Positions 61,466-64,000 of a DNA stretch of 64,000 nucleotides are shown piece after piece; position 1 is the first letter of the stretch; each line of letters begins with the position of its first letter. Source of the stretch: Collybia mongolica (Eukaryota > Basidiomycota > Agaricomycetes > Agaricales > Clitocybaceae); assembly GCA_013420905.1 (NCBI GenBank), contig JAAXNY010000001.1:2976001-3040000 (forward strand), given 5' to 3'. Below the pieces are notes generated by a model. The model saw only the letters and a list, made by a program, of their open reading frames with translations. It was not told the origin of the DNA and searched no databases. A program made the position numbers and the translations under genes.

Positions 61466-63041
61466 GAAGCGAGGTAGATTCGAATTATCTTTTTTATTTT
61501 TATCTTTATCTCTGTAACATTACACACATGTTCATTGGCATACGAACTGTATAAAACACATTATGATGGCATGAATACTCACAGAGCTCCTCAAAGGGGA
61601 ATATTATCTGGAACTTTATCCAAACCCTATGCCTCAGGAGGCACGTGCCGGTCAGGAACTGCCGAAACCAACACCTTCGAATTGGGCTTTGGCAATTGCA
61701 ACTATCTAAACCAACCTCACATCAGCGGAACCGCCATACCTACTATAGCCTGAGGCATTAAAAATTCCACAACAATTATCGTGACACAAGTTCCAAAATT
61801 CGAAGCGATTTCAACGTAAGAATTATAGCGTGCTGCGGGACCATACATACCTTGACATCAATTCTGAGACCTCATTCGTATGTGCGGACTTTCGTGCCTG
61901 TGGTGGATGCAGAATCTTCAGAATCATTGAAGTTCCAAAGTGGGATCTTGACAGATTTCGAAAGAAATCGGAGTAAACTTCGTAAGTCGTCACCCCTTGA
62001 CCTTCTTCATTTGGTTCAGTTACTTAGAATGTACATCTACATTCTGCGCGCAATGACGATACCAAGCACACCAGACAGCTGAAGCTAAACGTCCAAGGTC
62101 GGAGTTGTGTTTATAAGAGATGTCTTTCAACGACGCACTTTGTAACCGCTCTCGTCTTGTACGGGAGGCTTCACATTAGCTGAATGAAGGTACTGTATAA
62201 TTTGCAATCGGAGCGCTCCTTAAAATATATCTTCCTCCTTTCACTCGCGATGCCGCTTCATGTTTTCTAATAGTTCTTTCCAGCAGCCATTTGGGCCTGT
62301 CCAAAACACTGGGAGTACTACCTTGATTTATTTGCGGTCTCTCGCCCTTACTATGGATCCTGCATTGTTTTTTACCAACCAAAGTAATAGTTTAGGATGC
62401 TACACGACCCCGAACCTTTTCTGGGTGCCTGATAGATATGGGGCGTAAAAGGTCCTCCACACGCCAACGAATGCCCCATCAAACAGAATTCGTATATACT
62501 CGGGTTTGGAGGGTTGCAATCCACAGTGCTTTTAGACCTATCATCCTGCGACCAACCGTCGGAATCCAACAACACATCGTTTCATGTCCTGTCCAAGATG
62601 GATTCCATATCAAGTATGCCTTGTGCTCCCCATCTCGGGGGATTCATTCTAGCCTAGGACAGAACAGAGGTAAAACCACTGTTCTAGTACCGACACAGCC
62701 GTCATGTAAGTACATTGGAAAAGTGTAGATCGGGTTCCTAACAATAGATATTTCTTCGAAGGCTATTGGATCTTCAACAACAAGAGAGCCAACATCTTGG
62801 TTCGGAAGTTGATTTTGTACAGAAGTCGTAGGGCTTCAGGCCGGCAGGCCTCGGAACATACTTGTGTAGCCCCTCCCCCGTGGCTATAAGTAGACCAAGT
62901 CAAGGGAAGACAGATCATCCTTGCTGTAGGTTGAATCCATGTCATTTACAAGGCACTAGTTTGCGAAGTATTTGTGGTTCGATACTACGTAAAAGGAGTG
63001 ATTTTGGTGATTCTGCGATTTAAAAGTGTTAGCAAAAAGCA
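61466..63041. other. intergenic region, 1.6 kb
   Basis: Convergent space between the membrane-protein gene and the tRNA/VWA8-like gene. Frames of 60-96 codons occur on both strands with no family resemblance. No element with clear terminal repeats was found. Confidence 0.4.
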
Positions 63042-63125
63042 CTGTCCCAGAGAGACTTGAACTCTCGATCTTCCGATTGGAGAGTATTAACAGTCGGACG
63101 CCGTAACCAACTAAGCCATGGGACA
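63042..63125 (-). tRNA. tRNA-Asn (GUU) with 10-nt intron
   Basis: Minus strand, 84 nt including the intron. The acceptor stem TGTCCCA/TGGGACA pairs perfectly. The D arm is GGCTTAGTTGGTTACGGC, and the T arm GAGAG-TTCAAGT-CTCTC is perfect. The anticodon stem TCCGA/TCGGA encloses C-T-G-T-T-A, where GTT is the Asn anticodon, and then the 10-nt intron ATACTCTCCA in the canonical place between positions 37 and 38. It lies 87 bp beyond the stop of the VWA8-like gene. Confidence 0.95.
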
Positions 63126-63212
63126 GATGCTAACTGCAGCAAAATTGGTCATACTGTAATGAATAATGAAAGGAGAGAAACCAATTACTTAGTATTTAAA
63201 GTCATCTATCAA

Positions 63213-64000
63213 TTAGCGGTCAATCATGGTTGACAGAATACTCCTAAGTACAGTGGGAATATCCGCAGTATTAGTAACACGGAATGCACGCCCTGGAAGA
63301 CTCTTGGTGATCCTGGAAACCGAAAGGTATGATACCGTTCTTCTCGTGCAAAATTTGACCATACCATGAGGTTTCAGCTCCTTCACCAATACAGATAAGC
63401 GCAGTGTGGACCTTTGGATTGCGTTTCATTGCCCGTGTGATATGTTCCGGTGTTATTTGATATCGCCCAAAATTAGCATCCTGAGGAACCAACATGAGTG
63501 TCCCGAGCCAGTGGGGAAGAAGTCTTAGGCTCTTACAGTAATTGCAATTACAAACCAGTCATCTAGAGAAGCTTTCAGCAAGTATAGCCAAGGGAGATAA
63601 GGGGGTAAATCAACCAGCATCAAATCTGCTAACGTCATGTACGCCTTTTTCAATCGCCTCAACTGAAGGATAGTAAGTAAGTAAATCCCAAAAAAATACC
63701 CTGACTTAAACTGACCTGTGTAATCACCAGCGAAAGCATACTGCGGAATCATTGCCATCTTTTCTACTACTTTCCAACGATCGCGCAACTCTGTCGGTGG
63801 ACTGTTGGCTTCGACCAGAGAAATGTCAGGGCCATCGCCGGACTGATGCAAGTTTGAATGTATATGAGCTAGAATTCGAGACAACTTACGTGGCCGTACA
63901 TCTAGAAACCCATCAGCGTCAGATAAGTTGACTGAATAAGATTGAGGTACATACATCCCAGACATATTTTTCTTTGTAAGATAGCCGGTGAAAGGTCTCC
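63213..64000 (-). CDS. VWA8-like protein, C-terminal part (5' end outside window)
   Basis: Five exons are seen (64000-63716 running off the edge, 63662-63615, 63571-63537, 63480-63365, 63312-63213), about 194 residues. The segment looks like a C-terminal von Willebrand A domain: Gly-Asp-Tyr-Thr-Gly, Val-Glu-Ala-Ile-Glu-Lys-Gly-Val, Asp-Asp-Trp-Phe-Val-Ile-Ala-Ile-Thr-Asp-Ala-Asn-Phe-Gly-Arg-Tyr, Val-His-Thr-Ala-Leu-Ile-Cys-Ile-Gly-Glu, and Leu-Pro-Gly-Arg-Ala-Phe. This pattern fits the C-terminus of VWA8, a large mitochondrial AAA-ATPase; the ATPase part would lie beyond 64000. The gene identity rests on this domain alone, so confidence in the name is moderate, and in the exon chain high. Confidence 0.72.

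Overview
The window comes from a nuclear chromosome of a filamentous basidiomycete, most likely an Agaricomycete mushroom. Three things point there. Nearly every gene is cut by many introns of about 45-60 bp. Several gene families are typical of mushroom-forming fungi (Clp1, velvet factors, secreted thaumatin-like proteins, F-box/LRR-like proteins, a fungal CorA-like protein). The housekeeping genes read as ordinary fungal orthologues. I rebuilt exon chains by hand, using splice dinucleotides, reading phase and remembered family sequence. No transcript evidence was available.

Layout. 1-13.2 kb: a gene-poor left end, an FAD oxidoreductase (Tda3-like), two convergent Clp1-family genes, a 3.2-kb stretch without a clear gene, and a kinase-like gene with an altered DFG motif. 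13.5-23.8 kb: a cell-wall block on the minus strand, two tandem thaumatin-like genes followed by the 1,3-beta-glucan synthase FKS1. 25-34 kb: splicing factor CEF1, a velvet regulator, a non-autonomous TA-flanked DNA transposon and mitochondrial MnSOD. 35-47.8 kb: a CorA-like transporter, an F-box protein, a small conserved fungal protein, decayed F-box-like sequence, an uncharacterised low-complexity protein and an intronless cation/proton antiporter. 48-64 kb: a decayed leukotriene-A4-hydrolase-like gene, NADP isocitrate dehydrogenase, an uncharacterised protein, arginase, SOF1, a multi-pass membrane protein with a long tail, an intron-containing tRNA-Asn, and the 3' part of a VWA8-like gene that runs off the right edge.

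How the genes relate. Most are unrelated housekeeping neighbours. The one suggestive group is FKS1 plus the two thaumatin-like genes: glucan synthesis beside secreted proteins of a family often tied to beta-glucan binding or cleavage. Clp1 and velvet proteins are both linked to development in fungi. The most distinctive signals are in gene structure. There are internal coding exons of 7, 10, 11 and 15 nt, three GC-AG introns, intron turnover between tandem duplicates, and an NADP-IDH that appears to carry both mitochondrial and peroxisomal signals. I found no CRISPR, operon, prophage or evident new multigene defence or biosynthetic system.
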